Part shown: in pieces, positions 43,512 through 51,229 of the stretch | Numbering within the stretch: position 1 is the first letter of the stretch | Layout: the number at the start of each line of letters is the position of its first letter | Assembly (NCBI GenBank): GCA_900541585.1 | Contig: UQKD01000007.1 | Location: 1-64,000 of the forward strand | DNA: 64,000 bases | Reading direction: 5' to 3' | DNA from: an uncultured Alistipes sp. | GTDB taxonomy: Bacteria > Bacteroidota > Bacteroidia > Bacteroidales > Rikenellaceae | Notes under the pieces: generated by a model | What the model was told of the DNA's origin: nothing | The model's database searches: none | What the model saw: the letters and a program-made list of their open reading frames with translations, nothing else | Made by a program: the position numbers and the translations under genes

Positions 43512-43709
43512 ATGGCAAAGAGAATTATAACCGCAATCCTTAATCACGACATGGACTTCCTGATTCATTTTCAGAGAAACGTGATTAAAAACTGCTCCGT
43601 AGAGGGAATTGATCCTCGTATGCTTTCGGCAATGCAGGATATTCTACACATCCTCGAAGCGGTAAAAGAAATCGGAATTTTAACAGAACTACCCAGCAAA
43701 GAAAGCTAA
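43512..43709 (+). CDS. Small hypothetical phage protein
   Basis: 65 aa, helical throughout (HDMDFLIHFQRNVIKNCSVEGI, MLSAMQDILHILEAVKEIGIL). It sits 4 bases after the methyltransferase relic. No family recognised. Confidence 0.5.
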   Translation: MAKRIITAILNHDMDFLIHFQRNVIKNCSVEGIDPRMLSAMQDILHILEAVKEIGILTELPSKES

Positions 43710-43714
43710 TAATC

Positions 43715-44164
43715 ATGATTGAACCTCAAATTCTATACGGCGTTACGTGCGACCGTTGCGGGGAGACCCTCATCAATAGCAATGATAATAGTGCATGGTA
43801 TGACCGCAGCACAGCGGAAGAAGAAGCATCCGAGGAGGATTGGCACTCGGTAAGCAGTCATCATTATTGCCCGAACTGCTATCGGGAAGATGACGACGGT
43901 AATCGAACTATTAAAGCACCATTTCCCTACTATGTGCAGAAAATCAACCGATTCATGAATCGGATAGCGAAATCCTGCCCATGCCGTATTGTCGAGGAAG
44001 ACGATCATTTCGCTCTTCATGGAAATACGCAGGATGGTAAGCAGCTTGCCCCATGCGACGAAGAATGGGTACGATCCTACGCCGCCGATAAACTCCTCGG
44101 TATTCAGATGATCGACAGAGGGTACAGGAATGCCGAATATATCATCCGATTACGCAAAGAATAG
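43715..44164 (+). CDS. Hypothetical protein with a zinc-ribbon-like N-terminus
   Basis: 149 aa. CDRCGE and, about 30 residues later, CPNC form a likely zinc ribbon. The C-terminal half is mixed (PYYVQKINRFMNRIAKSCPCRIVEEDDHFALHG). Not recognised. It is followed 4 bases later by another Cys-rich small gene. Confidence 0.6.
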   Translation: MIEPQILYGVTCDRCGETLINSNDNSAWYDRSTAEEEASEEDWHSVSSHHYCPNCYREDDDGNRTIKAPFPYYVQKINRFMNRIAKSCPCRIVEEDDHFALHGNTQDGKQLAPCDEEWVRSYAADKLLGIQMIDRGYRNAEYIIRLRKE

Positions 44165-44168
44165 AGCC

Positions 44169-44330
44169 ATGAAGACCAACAGACCAATAAACGAATGTCA
44201 TTGCGACAACTGCCGAAAATACGAAGAATGCCGAGCCAAAGGATTATTCGACGATGATCCGGGCCTCGACTTCTGCGTGAACTATGAGGATGTGAGCTAT
44301 CCCGATAAATCTGACAACGATAACGATTGA
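44169..44330 (+). CDS. Very small Cys-rich protein
   Basis: 53 aa from the ATG at 44169. The pattern ECHCDNCRKYEECRAKGLF ... LDFCVNY gives five Cys residues that could bind one zinc. The C-terminus is Asp-rich. It lies in line with the neighbouring small genes. Function unknown. Confidence 0.55.
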   Translation: MKTNRPINECHCDNCRKYEECRAKGLFDDDPGLDFCVNYEDVSYPDKSDNDND

Positions 44331-44360
44331 ATTATGAAAAGCTAAATAGCCAAAGAATTT

Positions 44361-45191
44361 ATGGGAATGCGAGGGACACGGGGAGGAACCCCGATCAAAC
44401 CGAAACACACCGAGGAGAGCATCCAGCAGGCGTTGTATTGGAATCATCCGATTCTGACGAAATCCGCGTTCGAGATGGTCGGCTTCATCTTCTATGCGTG
44501 GGAATCCGATTATTTGGCAATCTCCAAAGCCGGATACGTGTACGAGTGCGAAATCAAGATCAGCCACTCGGATTTTCTGAATGAGGCGGCCCACAAGCAG
44601 GAGAAGATGCACATCCTGTCGGACGGCGACAAGTCGTTGAACGAACGCCCGAACTACTTTTGGTATGTATGTCCGGAGGGGATCATCTCCGAGGCCGAAT
44701 GTCCGAAGTTCGCAGGGCTGATGTATATCACCGATTCGGGCTTTTTCCGCTGCATCAAGGCCGCTCCATGCCTCCACAAGGCCAAGTACGACACGCAGGC
44801 CGACTTGCTCCGGCGGGATATGCGGGATAAGTTCTACTATGCGATGTGGAATTGGATTCGCCGTTATTGGCGAAACGTCGGTAAAGCGAAAGATATTGCC
44901 CCGCAGACCGCTGCCGCATACGAGCGGGCATTGTATAAGCAAACCGAGGAAATAGTCGACCTGAAATATCGGCTTTCTTCTCTGACGCAATGGCGCGACA
45001 TTCAGGCCGACCCGAAATGGGGTTTTGCCACCGATGACGCCATAGATGAGATATTCCGCAATCTGCCGTGCCTTGTCAGGGACAAACGGGACGGGTGCAT
45101 CGAACTCATCGATTACGATAATGCCGCCGAATGGCGCGGCGATCTGGAACGCAAACCGAACCTCTACCAATGGCGACCAATTAACGAATAA
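44361..45191 (+). CDS. MmcB-like putative DNA-repair nuclease
   Basis: 276 aa. The segment LAISKAGYVYECEIKISHSDFLNEAAHKQEKM has the E-x-K and acidic spacing of PD-(D/E)xK-fold nucleases of the MmcB group, and YFWYVCPEGIISEAECPKFAGLMYI continues that fold. The C-terminal half is helical and charged. A structure-specific nuclease role in phage DNA metabolism is plausible. It precedes the helicase-methyltransferase by 18 bases. Confidence 0.68.
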   Translation: MGMRGTRGGTPIKPKHTEESIQQALYWNHPILTKSAFEMVGFIFYAWESDYLAISKAGYVYECEIKISHSDFLNEAAHKQEKMHILSDGDKSLNERPNYFWYVCPEGIISEAECPKFAGLMYITDSGFFRCIKAAPCLHKAKYDTQADLLRRDMRDKFYYAMWNWIRRYWRNVGKAKDIAPQTAAAYERALYKQTEEIVDLKYRLSSLTQWRDIQADPKWGFATDDAIDEIFRNLPCLVRDKRDGCIELIDYDNAAEWRGDLERKPNLYQWRPINE

Positions 45192-45209
45192 TCAATAATT
45201 TATCAAGAT

Positions 45210-47414
45210 ATGAATAATAAAGAATATCAGGAATTTCTCGATCAGAAGAGAATCCAAAAGACAGAAAGCGGGTTTGCCGTAGCAGAAACGAACCTGAACC
45301 CGATGCTTTTCGATTTTCAGAAGTATTGCGTGAAACGTGCCTTGGCGGCGGGCAAATTCGCGCTCTTCGAGGACTGCGGCCTCGGCAAGACCATCCAGCA
45401 ACTCGAATGGGCCGATAAGGTTTACCGACATATCGACCGCCCCGTGCTGATTCTCGCTCCCCTCTCGGTGATCGGCCAAACCATCGAAGAGGGCAAGAAA
45501 TTCGGATATGTAGTTACGGAATTGGGATTGACGGTCTTCGATCAAGACCTCGCGCCGGGTATCTACATCACGAATTACGACAACATGGAGAATATCGACG
45601 CCTACCTGTTCGGCGGCGTAGTTCTCGATGAAAGTTCGATCCTGAAAAACTTTGCAGGAGCGACCCGCAATCAACTGATCGAGGATTTCCGCGATACACC
45701 CTACAAATTGGCATGTACCGCCACTCCGTCCCCGAACGATACGACCGAGTTGTGCAATCATGCCGAGTTCCTGAACGTGATGAGCCGGAACGAAATGCTC
45801 GCTATGTACTTCGTCCACGATGGCGGTTCGACCTCGGATTGGAGGCTGAAAGGCCATGCGACGCAGGCATTTTGGGATTTCGTTTCGACATGGGCCGTGA
45901 TGCTTAACAAGCCGAGCGATATTGGGTTCGACGACGAGGGCTACGACCTGCCCGCTCTGAACATCATTGAAGAGGTGGTCAAAACGCCCAAGCGCGACAA
46001 CGGGATGCTCTTCAACAGTATGGCGGTCAGCGCGACCGACTATCACAAGGAATTACGAGCCACCTATGATCTCCGACTCAACCGGGCGGCGGAGATCGCC
46101 AACGGCTCCGAGGAGAACTTCATCATTTGGATCGGCCATGACGACGAGGGCAAATACCTCCGTAATCTCATTCCCGATGCCGTTGAAGTCAAAGGCAACG
46201 ACACGAAAGGCTACAAGAAAGAAAAGCTGCTCGGCTTCGGCCGTGGGGAGTTCCGCGTGCTGATTACGAAGCTCAAAATCGCGCAATTCGGCCTTAACTA
46301 TCAGAATTGCCACAATCAGATCTTCGCTTCGCTTGATTTTTCTTTCGAGGCGACCTATCAGGGCATCCGTCGCTCATACCGTTTCGGACAGTCCGAGCAG
46401 GTCAATATCCACCTCATCACCGCCGACACGATGGCGAACGTCAAAGACAGCTTCGATGCAAAGCATAAAGCGTTTAAGGAGATGCAGGCGGCGATGACGG
46501 CAGCCATGAACCGCAATCTCAACAACCGGATTTCCCTGCAAACGTCCGAAGCTACCGGACAATATCGAGGAAAGAGCTGCGATATTCGCCTCGGCGATTG
46601 CGTACAGTTGATCCGCGATGTCCCCGATGAAAGCGTCGGATTCTCGATATTCTCGCCTCCGTTCGCAGAACTCTATACCTATTCCGACAAATTGGAGGAC
46701 ATGGGGAACAGCCGCGATTACAAGGAGTTTTTCACCGCGTTCAACTTCCTCGTCAAGGAACTCTATCGGGTGATGTGGAGCGGTCGCAATGTCGCGGTGC
46801 ATTGTATGGATTTGCCTATTCAAAAGGGCAAAGAGGGGTATATCGGTCTGCGCGACTTCTCCGGCATGATCCTCCAAGCGTTTACCGATGCAGGATTCAT
46901 CTATCATTCCCGTATCACCATTTGGAAGAATCCGGTTACGGAGATGCAGCGCACAAAAGCCCTCGGACTGCTGCACAAGCAGGTCAAGAAAGACGCCGCT
47001 ATGAGCCGCGTCGGGATTCCCGACTATCTGATGATCTTCCGTAAGGACGGATCGCACGACCACCCCGTGAAATGCGAAATCGACGTTGATACATGGCAGA
47101 AATACGCATCTCCCGTATGGATGGACATCGACTATTCAAACACCCTGAACGGGGCAAATGCGCGGGGCGAGAATGACGAAAAGCATATTTGCCCGCTGCA
47201 ACTCGATACGATCCGTCGCGCGATCCACCTGTGGAGCAATGAGGGCGATACCGTCCTGACGCCGTTCCTCGGTATCGGGTCGGAAGTCTATGAGGCAATC
47301 CGCCTGAAACGCTATGGGATCGGCTTTGAACTCAAAGACAGCTATTTCGCCGAGGCGGTCAAGAACTGCAAAGCGATGGAATTTGAATCCGCCCAACGTT
47401 TACTCTTCAACTAA
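45210..47414 (+). CDS. SNF2-type helicase fused to a beta-class DNA methyltransferase
   Basis: 734 aa. Residues 1-430 are a superfamily 2 translocase: Walker A-like EDCGLGKTIQ near 52, VLDESS near 138 as the DEAx box, CTATPSPND as motif III, and LNYQNCHNQIFASLDFSFEATYQGIRRSYRFGQ as motifs V-VI. Residues about 455-734 are an N4/N6-type amino-methyltransferase with SPPF near 481 (motif IV) and TPFLGIGSEVYEAIRLKRYGIGFEL near 685 (motif I), the beta-class order. It probably methylates phage DNA, with the translocase moving along it. It could instead act in DNA repair or restriction evasion. Confidence 0.88.
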   Translation: MNNKEYQEFLDQKRIQKTESGFAVAETNLNPMLFDFQKYCVKRALAAGKFALFEDCGLGKTIQQLEWADKVYRHIDRPVLILAPLSVIGQTIEEGKKFGYVVTELGLTVFDQDLAPGIYITNYDNMENIDAYLFGGVVLDESSILKNFAGATRNQLIEDFRDTPYKLACTATPSPNDTTELCNHAEFLNVMSRNEMLAMYFVHDGGSTSDWRLKGHATQAFWDFVSTWAVMLNKPSDIGFDDEGYDLPALNIIEEVVKTPKRDNGMLFNSMAVSATDYHKELRATYDLRLNRAAEIANGSEENFIIWIGHDDEGKYLRNLIPDAVEVKGNDTKGYKKEKLLGFGRGEFRVLITKLKIAQFGLNYQNCHNQIFASLDFSFEATYQGIRRSYRFGQSEQVNIHLITADTMANVKDSFDAKHKAFKEMQAAMTAAMNRNLNNRISLQTSEATGQYRGKSCDIRLGDCVQLIRDVPDESVGFSIFSPPFAELYTYSDKLEDMGNSRDYKEFFTAFNFLVKELYRVMWSGRNVAVHCMDLPIQKGKEGYIGLRDFSGMILQAFTDAGFIYHSRITIWKNPVTEMQRTKALGLLHKQVKKDAAMSRVGIPDYLMIFRKDGSHDHPVKCEIDVDTWQKYASPVWMDIDYSNTLNGANARGENDEKHICPLQLDTIRRAIHLWSNEGDTVLTPFLGIGSEVYEAIRLKRYGIGFELKDSYFAEAVKNCKAMEFESAQRLLFN

Positions 47415-47420
47415 ACGACC

Positions 47421-47558
47421 ATGAGCAAAACAATATCAGAGGTCAAGGCCGCCAAGGAACGGCTCGAAGATCATATCTCCGGCTTGTTGATGAAATTCGA
47501 AGAGGAGAACGGGGTACCAATCTCCGATTTGAGAATCTATCCGCGCGAAATCTGCTAA
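47421..47558 (+). CDS. Tiny hypothetical phage protein
   Basis: 45 aa (MSKTISEVKAAKERLEDHIS..., ending IYPREIC). One amphipathic helix and a short tail. It begins 6 bases after the methyltransferase gene, consistent with the dense packing of this region. Not recognised. Confidence 0.5.
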   Translation: MSKTISEVKAAKERLEDHISGLLMKFEEENGVPISDLRIYPREIC

Positions 47559-47612
47559 TGATTACGGGGAAACGATAGATCGCCAAATCGAGACTTCAAT
47601 TATCGTCAGAAT

Positions 47613-47744
47613 ATGAAGAAAATACTTGATGCCTGCTGCGGCAGTCGGATGTGCTGGTTCGACGATGTCAGCGGCCCCGAAATCCGGCAAATCGGATTCA
47701 TCCGAGAGCCTACGGGAGAGGTCGGAGACGAAGATAATGAATAA
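47613..47744 (+). pseudogene. Shortened SAM-methyltransferase-like phage gene
   Basis: 43 aa. The first 18 residues, MKKILDACCGSRMCWFDD, are the start of a known phage methyltransferase-like family (the DACCG loop being the SAM-binding site). The rest of the fold is missing: after residue 18 it runs into VSGPEIRQIGFIREPTGEVGDED and stops. A large internal deletion is the simplest reading. Its stop overlaps the next gene's start. Confidence 0.6.
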
Positions 47745-48048
47745 CCCACAAAACGAATATAACATGACAAGACCCTGCAAATGCGGCGAATGCGCCTTTT
47801 TCAAGAATGAAGATGCAAACGGCTACGGACATTGCATCATCACCCTGAATCAATACCGATGCGACGACCTCTGCAAATTCAAAGAGGATCATATGTCGGA
47901 CATGGAAACCTTGCGAGCATTGCATCATTTCCAAAAATGGAGGCGCGGCGGGAACGGCAGGCCGCCGCATCCCTTTGTTATTGGTCAGACGATAGACAAT
48001 GCGATCCGCGCTTTGCGCCGCACAACCAAAGATGCCCCTAAATTTTAA
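47737..48048 (+). CDS. Hypothetical phage protein, Cys-rich N-terminus
   Basis: 103 aa from the ATG at 47737 (an alternative start is 47764). The N-terminal part, CKCGECAFFKNEDANGYGHCIITLNQYRCDDLC, looks like a zinc site with six Cys and a His. The C-terminus (WRRGGNGRPPHPFVIGQTIDNAIRALRR) is a basic helix found at the end of several small phage proteins. Not recognised further. Confidence 0.62.
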   Translation: MNNPQNEYNMTRPCKCGECAFFKNEDANGYGHCIITLNQYRCDDLCKFKEDHMSDMETLRALHHFQKWRRGGNGRPPHPFVIGQTIDNAIRALRRTTKDAPKF

Positions 48049-48066
48049 CTTAAAACATCTATCATC

Positions 48067-48492
48067 ATGTGGTTTACAACAAAAGTTCGTTATGAAAAGA
48101 CGAGAGAAAACGGTTCGCTGAAAACCATCACGGAGCCGTATTTGGTCGATGCCCTCTCATTCACGGAGGCGGAGGCTCGCATCATCAACGAAATGATGCC
48201 CTATACATCGGGAGTATTCTCGGTATCGGCCGTGAAGCGCAGCAACATCTCGGAAATCTTTTGGGATGAGAACGGCGATCACTTCTACAAGGCCAAGATC
48301 AATCTCATCACGCTCGACGAAAATACGGGCGCAGAGCGCAAGAAAGCGATCCATATCCTCGTGCAGGCATCCGACCTGAATCAGGCCGCAAAAAACCTCG
48401 CCGAGGGCATGAGAGGCACGGTATCGGATTACGAGGTTGCCTCCATCGTCAAAACCCCGATTGTCGATGCCTATAAAATTGCCGAGAAATGA
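48067..48492 (+). CDS. DUF4494 phage protein
   Basis: 141 aa. The pattern MWFTTKVRYEKTRENGSLKTITEPYLVDALSFTEAEARI ... RSNISEIFWDENGDHFYKAKINLITLDE ... VDAYKI is the DUF4494 family, common in Bacteroidales phages and mobile elements. Its function is unknown. The next gene overlaps its stop by 4 bases. Confidence 0.85.
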   Translation: MWFTTKVRYEKTRENGSLKTITEPYLVDALSFTEAEARIINEMMPYTSGVFSVSAVKRSNISEIFWDENGDHFYKAKINLITLDENTGAERKKAIHILVQASDLNQAAKNLAEGMRGTVSDYEVASIVKTPIVDAYKIAEK

Positions 48493-48701
48493 ACGCACGG
48501 CAATTCTTCGACAAAGTAGCCCTCATGCGGAAACTGCAAAAGGAGTATTTCCGCACTCGGTCGAAAACCTCGCTCAATCAGAGCAAGGCGGTTGAGCGGG
48601 AAGTCGATGCCGAGATCGCGCGGGTGCATGACGCGCTCGGCACTCCGGCGGCCAAGCAACCCGAACAACGAAACATATTCGAGGAGGACGCATCATGGTA
48701 G
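48489..48701 (+). CDS. Hypothetical phage protein
   Basis: 70 aa, a single charged helix (FFDKVALMRKLQKEYFRTRSKTSLNQSKAVEREVDAEIARVHDAL), so probably an assembly or accessory factor. It overlaps the DUF4494 gene by 4 bases and the next small gene by 7. Confidence 0.6.
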   Translation: MNARQFFDKVALMRKLQKEYFRTRSKTSLNQSKAVEREVDAEIARVHDALGTPAAKQPEQRNIFEEDASW

Positions 48702-48880
48702 GGCTGGCAGAGGTATTCATGGATTTGGAGCGTGTCATAAAATCTCTGCTTTTATGGGAATATCAACGCCCACGATGCGGATGGGGCTATATCGAAACCC
48801 GCCGCCCCTGCAAAGGTTATCCGAAGAGGCCGTTTTGGCAGCGAATACGCTCGAATCCGATGCGACGTAATTACCATTAA
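48695..48880 (+). CDS. Small hypothetical phage protein
   Basis: 61 aa, basic, starting within the stop of the previous gene (ATGGTAG). Its Arg/Tyr/Trp-rich composition (QRPRCGWGYIETRRPCKGYPKRPFWQR) resembles a small nucleic-acid-binding peptide but no family is recognised. The stretch 48881-48943 holds no gene. Confidence 0.45.
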   Translation: MVGLAEVFMDLERVIKSLLLWEYQRPRCGWGYIETRRPCKGYPKRPFWQRIRSNPMRRNYH

Positions 48881-48943
48881 GGCCGTCGGAAGATAAAGCA
48901 AAATACCCGCGTTTCTGCGCGAAATAGCAATAAGTTTTGAATC

Positions 48944-49435
48944 ATGGAAACAACAAACGAAAAAATGACAAAGAAGAAAATCGTCATCACCTTGTCGCGG
49001 GTATTCCCGACGACGCACAGCCGGAAAGGCCAGCCGACAGGCTTCAAGGAGAAGCTCGCATCAGGCCGTAAGATGCACACCATCCGAGGCAATTACGACC
49101 AATGGGCCGCCATCGCGGAAAAGATGCAGCGGGGCGGATATTACCTCTCGATCCGCCAATGGTCGGGACGCCCGTATAACTCGCCGCAGGTCGAAATTGC
49201 CCGCCTCGACCAGCCTATCGGCATCCAGCGGATAGAACTGCATTATCATAGCGAAAACGATACGATCACCGCCTGCATCGACGGTCGGGAGTGGATCGAC
49301 GCGGACTGCAATGAAATCGCCAAGAACGACGGCCTCAATACGACCGACTTCAAGGAGTGGTTCTTCGGCCGACACCCGAAAGGGGATAAAGTCTTTCACG
49401 GCGTCATTATTCATTTCACATCTTTCAGATATTGA
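48944..49435 (+). CDS. Hypothetical phage protein, possible ASCH/PUA fold
   Basis: 163 aa. ITLSRVFPTTHSRKGQPTGFKEKLASGRKMHTIRGNYDQWAAIAEKMQRGGYYLSIRQWSGRPYNSPQVEIARLDQ has the ordering of ASCH/PUA-like RNA-binding folds (GxKxHTIR, then ExxxLSIRxWxGxPY). Function unknown. A homing endonuclease gene was inserted directly after it, starting 2 bases past its stop. Confidence 0.62.
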   Translation: METTNEKMTKKKIVITLSRVFPTTHSRKGQPTGFKEKLASGRKMHTIRGNYDQWAAIAEKMQRGGYYLSIRQWSGRPYNSPQVEIARLDQPIGIQRIELHYHSENDTITACIDGREWIDADCNEIAKNDGLNTTDFKEWFFGRHPKGDKVFHGVIIHFTSFRY

Positions 49436-49437
49436 AT

Positions 49438-50016
49438 ATGGAAATATGGCAAGATATTCCCGAATATGAGGGATTATATCAAGTAAGCAATACAGGTAAG
49501 ATTCGCTCTCTTGATAGGATAAGCAGACACAATTGCAGATCATTTCGTTCAATCAAAGGGCGGATTCTAAAACCGTTCCCAGTACAAGGCGGATATTTAG
49601 CAGTCTATCTGTGTCGAGATGGCATAAAAAGGTCTTTCAAAGTACATAGACTGGTCGCATTTGCCTTTTGCCCTAATCCTCAAAAGGAGGTGAATCATAA
49701 AGACGGTAATCGGCAAAATAACAATGTATCAAATCTTGAATGGTGCAGTCGCTCTGAAAACAATCGCCATAGTTACGCCATATTGGGAAGAAAATCGCCA
49801 AATCTTGGAAAAATCAATAATCTTTCACCACTATCTAAACGGGTAAAACAAATCTCATTAGATGGGAAAATCTTAAAAATCTGGGATTCGACGATGGCCA
49901 TTGAAAGGGCGTTAAAATACAGTAGTGCCAACATCGCAGCTTGCTGTCGTTTGAAATTTAGGACTATGTATGGCTACATATGGAGATACGATAATTCTAA
50001 TAAAAACAAATTATAG
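49438..50016 (+). CDS. Second HNH homing endonuclease
   Basis: 192 aa. NUMOD4 is IWQDIPEYEGLYQVSNTGKIRSLDR. HNH is KVHRLVAFAFCPNPQKEVNHKDGNRQNNNVSNLEWCSRSENNRHS. A NUMOD1-like tail (KRVKQISLDGKILKIWDSTMAIERALKYSSANIAACCRLK) closes the protein. It is strikingly AT-rich compared with the neighbouring genes. It ends one base before the VRR-NUC gene, so it inserted without breaking a gene. Confidence 0.9.
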   Translation: MEIWQDIPEYEGLYQVSNTGKIRSLDRISRHNCRSFRSIKGRILKPFPVQGGYLAVYLCRDGIKRSFKVHRLVAFAFCPNPQKEVNHKDGNRQNNNVSNLEWCSRSENNRHSYAILGRKSPNLGKINNLSPLSKRVKQISLDGKILKIWDSTMAIERALKYSSANIAACCRLKFRTMYGYIWRYDNSNKNKL

Positions 50017-50364
50017 ATGAGGCATCAGGAAAGCATCATCCAGCAGACCTGCGTCCGTTGGTTCCGAATGAAATACCCGCAGCTCGCTTTGCTCCTCTTC
50101 GCTGTCCCGAACGGCGGGGCACGGCTTCGATCCGAGGCGGCGATCATGAAAGCGGAGGGAACGATGAAAGGCGTCGCCGACCTCCTGCTCCTGTTCCCGG
50201 CAAAGCGGTTTCACGGCTTATGTATTGAGATGAAGACCCCGACGGGCCGACAGCAGCCATCGCAAAAGGCATGGCAGGAGCGAGCGGAATGGGCCGGATA
50301 CAAGTATGTCATCTGCCGCTCTTTTGACGAGTTCATGGCCGAAATTGACGCTTATTTGAAGTAA
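50017..50364 (+). CDS. VRR-NUC domain nuclease
   Basis: 115 aa, the VRR-NUC (PD-(D/E)xK) fold on its own: HQESIIQQTCVRWFRMKYPQLALLLFAVPNGGARLRSEAAIMKAEGTMKGVADLLLLFPAKRFHGLCIEMKTPTGRQQPSQKAWQERAEWAGYKYVIC, with the catalytic GVADLL Asp and EMKTP Glu/Lys. Such stand-alone enzymes are phage Holliday-junction-type resolvases or repair nucleases. It ends the early gene run before the dpdA promoter. Confidence 0.9.
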   Translation: MRHQESIIQQTCVRWFRMKYPQLALLLFAVPNGGARLRSEAAIMKAEGTMKGVADLLLLFPAKRFHGLCIEMKTPTGRQQPSQKAWQERAEWAGYKYVICRSFDEFMAEIDAYLK

Positions 50365-50388
50365 ACTTCATTTTTTCGCCCTGATAGC

Positions 50389-50425
50389 TACCTATTAGGT
50401 ACTATTTTTTATACCTTTGTGGTAT
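50389..50425 (+). promoter_or_regulatory. Promoter and operator of the DNA-modification operon
   Basis: TACCTATTAGGTA (50389-50401) is a perfect 13-base palindrome. It overlaps TTAGGTACTATTTTT (50395-50409), which is shared with the repressor promoter. The -7 element TACCTTTG (50412-50419) follows, and ATACC (50411-50415)/GGTAT (50421-50425) forms a second inverted repeat around it. No TTG is found at -33, so an activator may be needed. The ParB-like ATG is 27 bases downstream of the -7 element. Confidence 0.6.
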
Positions 50426-50446
50426 CTATCTTAAAAATGAACAGTT

Positions 50447-51061
50447 ATGAGTAAAGAGAACAAGCCTCTGAAAGCCATCGACGCCGATTTCGTCTCGCTG
50501 GAATTAGATCGGTTGGAGCTGAACGAGGGTCAGCTCGACGGCCTCCCCGCGAATCCCCGCGAGATATTGGAGACGAAACTCGACCTCCTGAAAAAGGATA
50601 TTCAGGCATACCCCGAACTGATGAAATACCGTATGCTGCTGGTATATCCGCTCGACAACGGCAAGTATATCATCATCGGCGGCAATATGCGCTATCGAGC
50701 CATGCTCGACCTCGGCTACAAGGATGCCCCGTGCGTCATCATCCCGAAAGAAACATCCATCGAAAAGCTGAAAGCCTACACGATTCTCGATAACTCCGGC
50801 TTCGGTCGGTGGGAGTGGTCGATGCTGGCGAACGAATGGGACGCCGATGCTTTGGCCGCATGGGGCCTCGATCTGCCGATGAATGAAAGCGAGATCGACG
50901 TAGATAGCTTTTTCGACAAGCTTGACAAGGAGGCCGAGAAAGACAAGGGCGAGAAGATCACCGTCTCGATTCCCGATGAGTATGCCGACCAAAAGGAGGA
51001 GATCAAATCCCGTATCGAGGCAACGCTCATGGGCGAGTTCGAGGGCATCAAGATCAAGTGA
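50447..51061 (+). CDS. ParB/Srx-fold protein, possible DpdB-type partner
   Basis: 204 aa. The ParB N-domain fold has DGLPANPREILETKLDLLKKDIQAYPELMKYRMLLVYPLDNGKYIIIGGNMRYRAMLDLGYKDAPCVII, including the GGNMRYRA nucleotide-handling motif; the rest is a charged linker. Such proteins are common beside phage packaging genes. Here it is the first gene of the dpdA operon, and its stop overlaps the ATG at 51061 (TGATG). Bacterial 7-deazaguanine systems also use a ParB-like partner (DpdB), so a role in base insertion is a reasonable inference. Confidence 0.8.
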   Translation: MSKENKPLKAIDADFVSLELDRLELNEGQLDGLPANPREILETKLDLLKKDIQAYPELMKYRMLLVYPLDNGKYIIIGGNMRYRAMLDLGYKDAPCVIIPKETSIEKLKAYTILDNSGFGRWEWSMLANEWDADALAAWGLDLPMNESEIDVDSFFDKLDKEAEKDKGEKITVSIPDEYADQKEEIKSRIEATLMGEFEGIKIK

Positions 51062-51198
51062 TGAAAATCCATCTCGCAGGCAACAATCCCTATCCGGGCA
51101 TAATCTTGATCCGCTTGTATGAGAGCTGGATCGGCGAGCGTCTCGGAAAATTCGGGGGGGGGGTATTTAACGACCTGTATTTCAGAGTATTTGAATAG
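51061..51198 (+). CDS. Coupled start of dpdA, cut off by a G10 run
   Basis: The ATG at 51061 overlaps the ParB stop (TGATG), so it is an authentic start. It reads MKIHLAGNNPYPGIILIRLY..., reaches a run of ten G (51154-51163) and stops at 51198 after 45 codons. With nine G the frame would continue through KEINKDAMRIFLAGGISG into the DpdA body and give one protein of 353 aa. Both MKIHLAG here and MRIFLAG at 51230 look like N-termini of this family, so a mosaic duplication is the other explanation. Confidence 0.65.
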   Translation: MKIHLAGNNPYPGIILIRLYESWIGERLGKFGGGVFNDLYFRVFE

Positions 51199-51229
51199 AA
51201 TACCTCTTAAAGAGATTAACAAGGATGCT

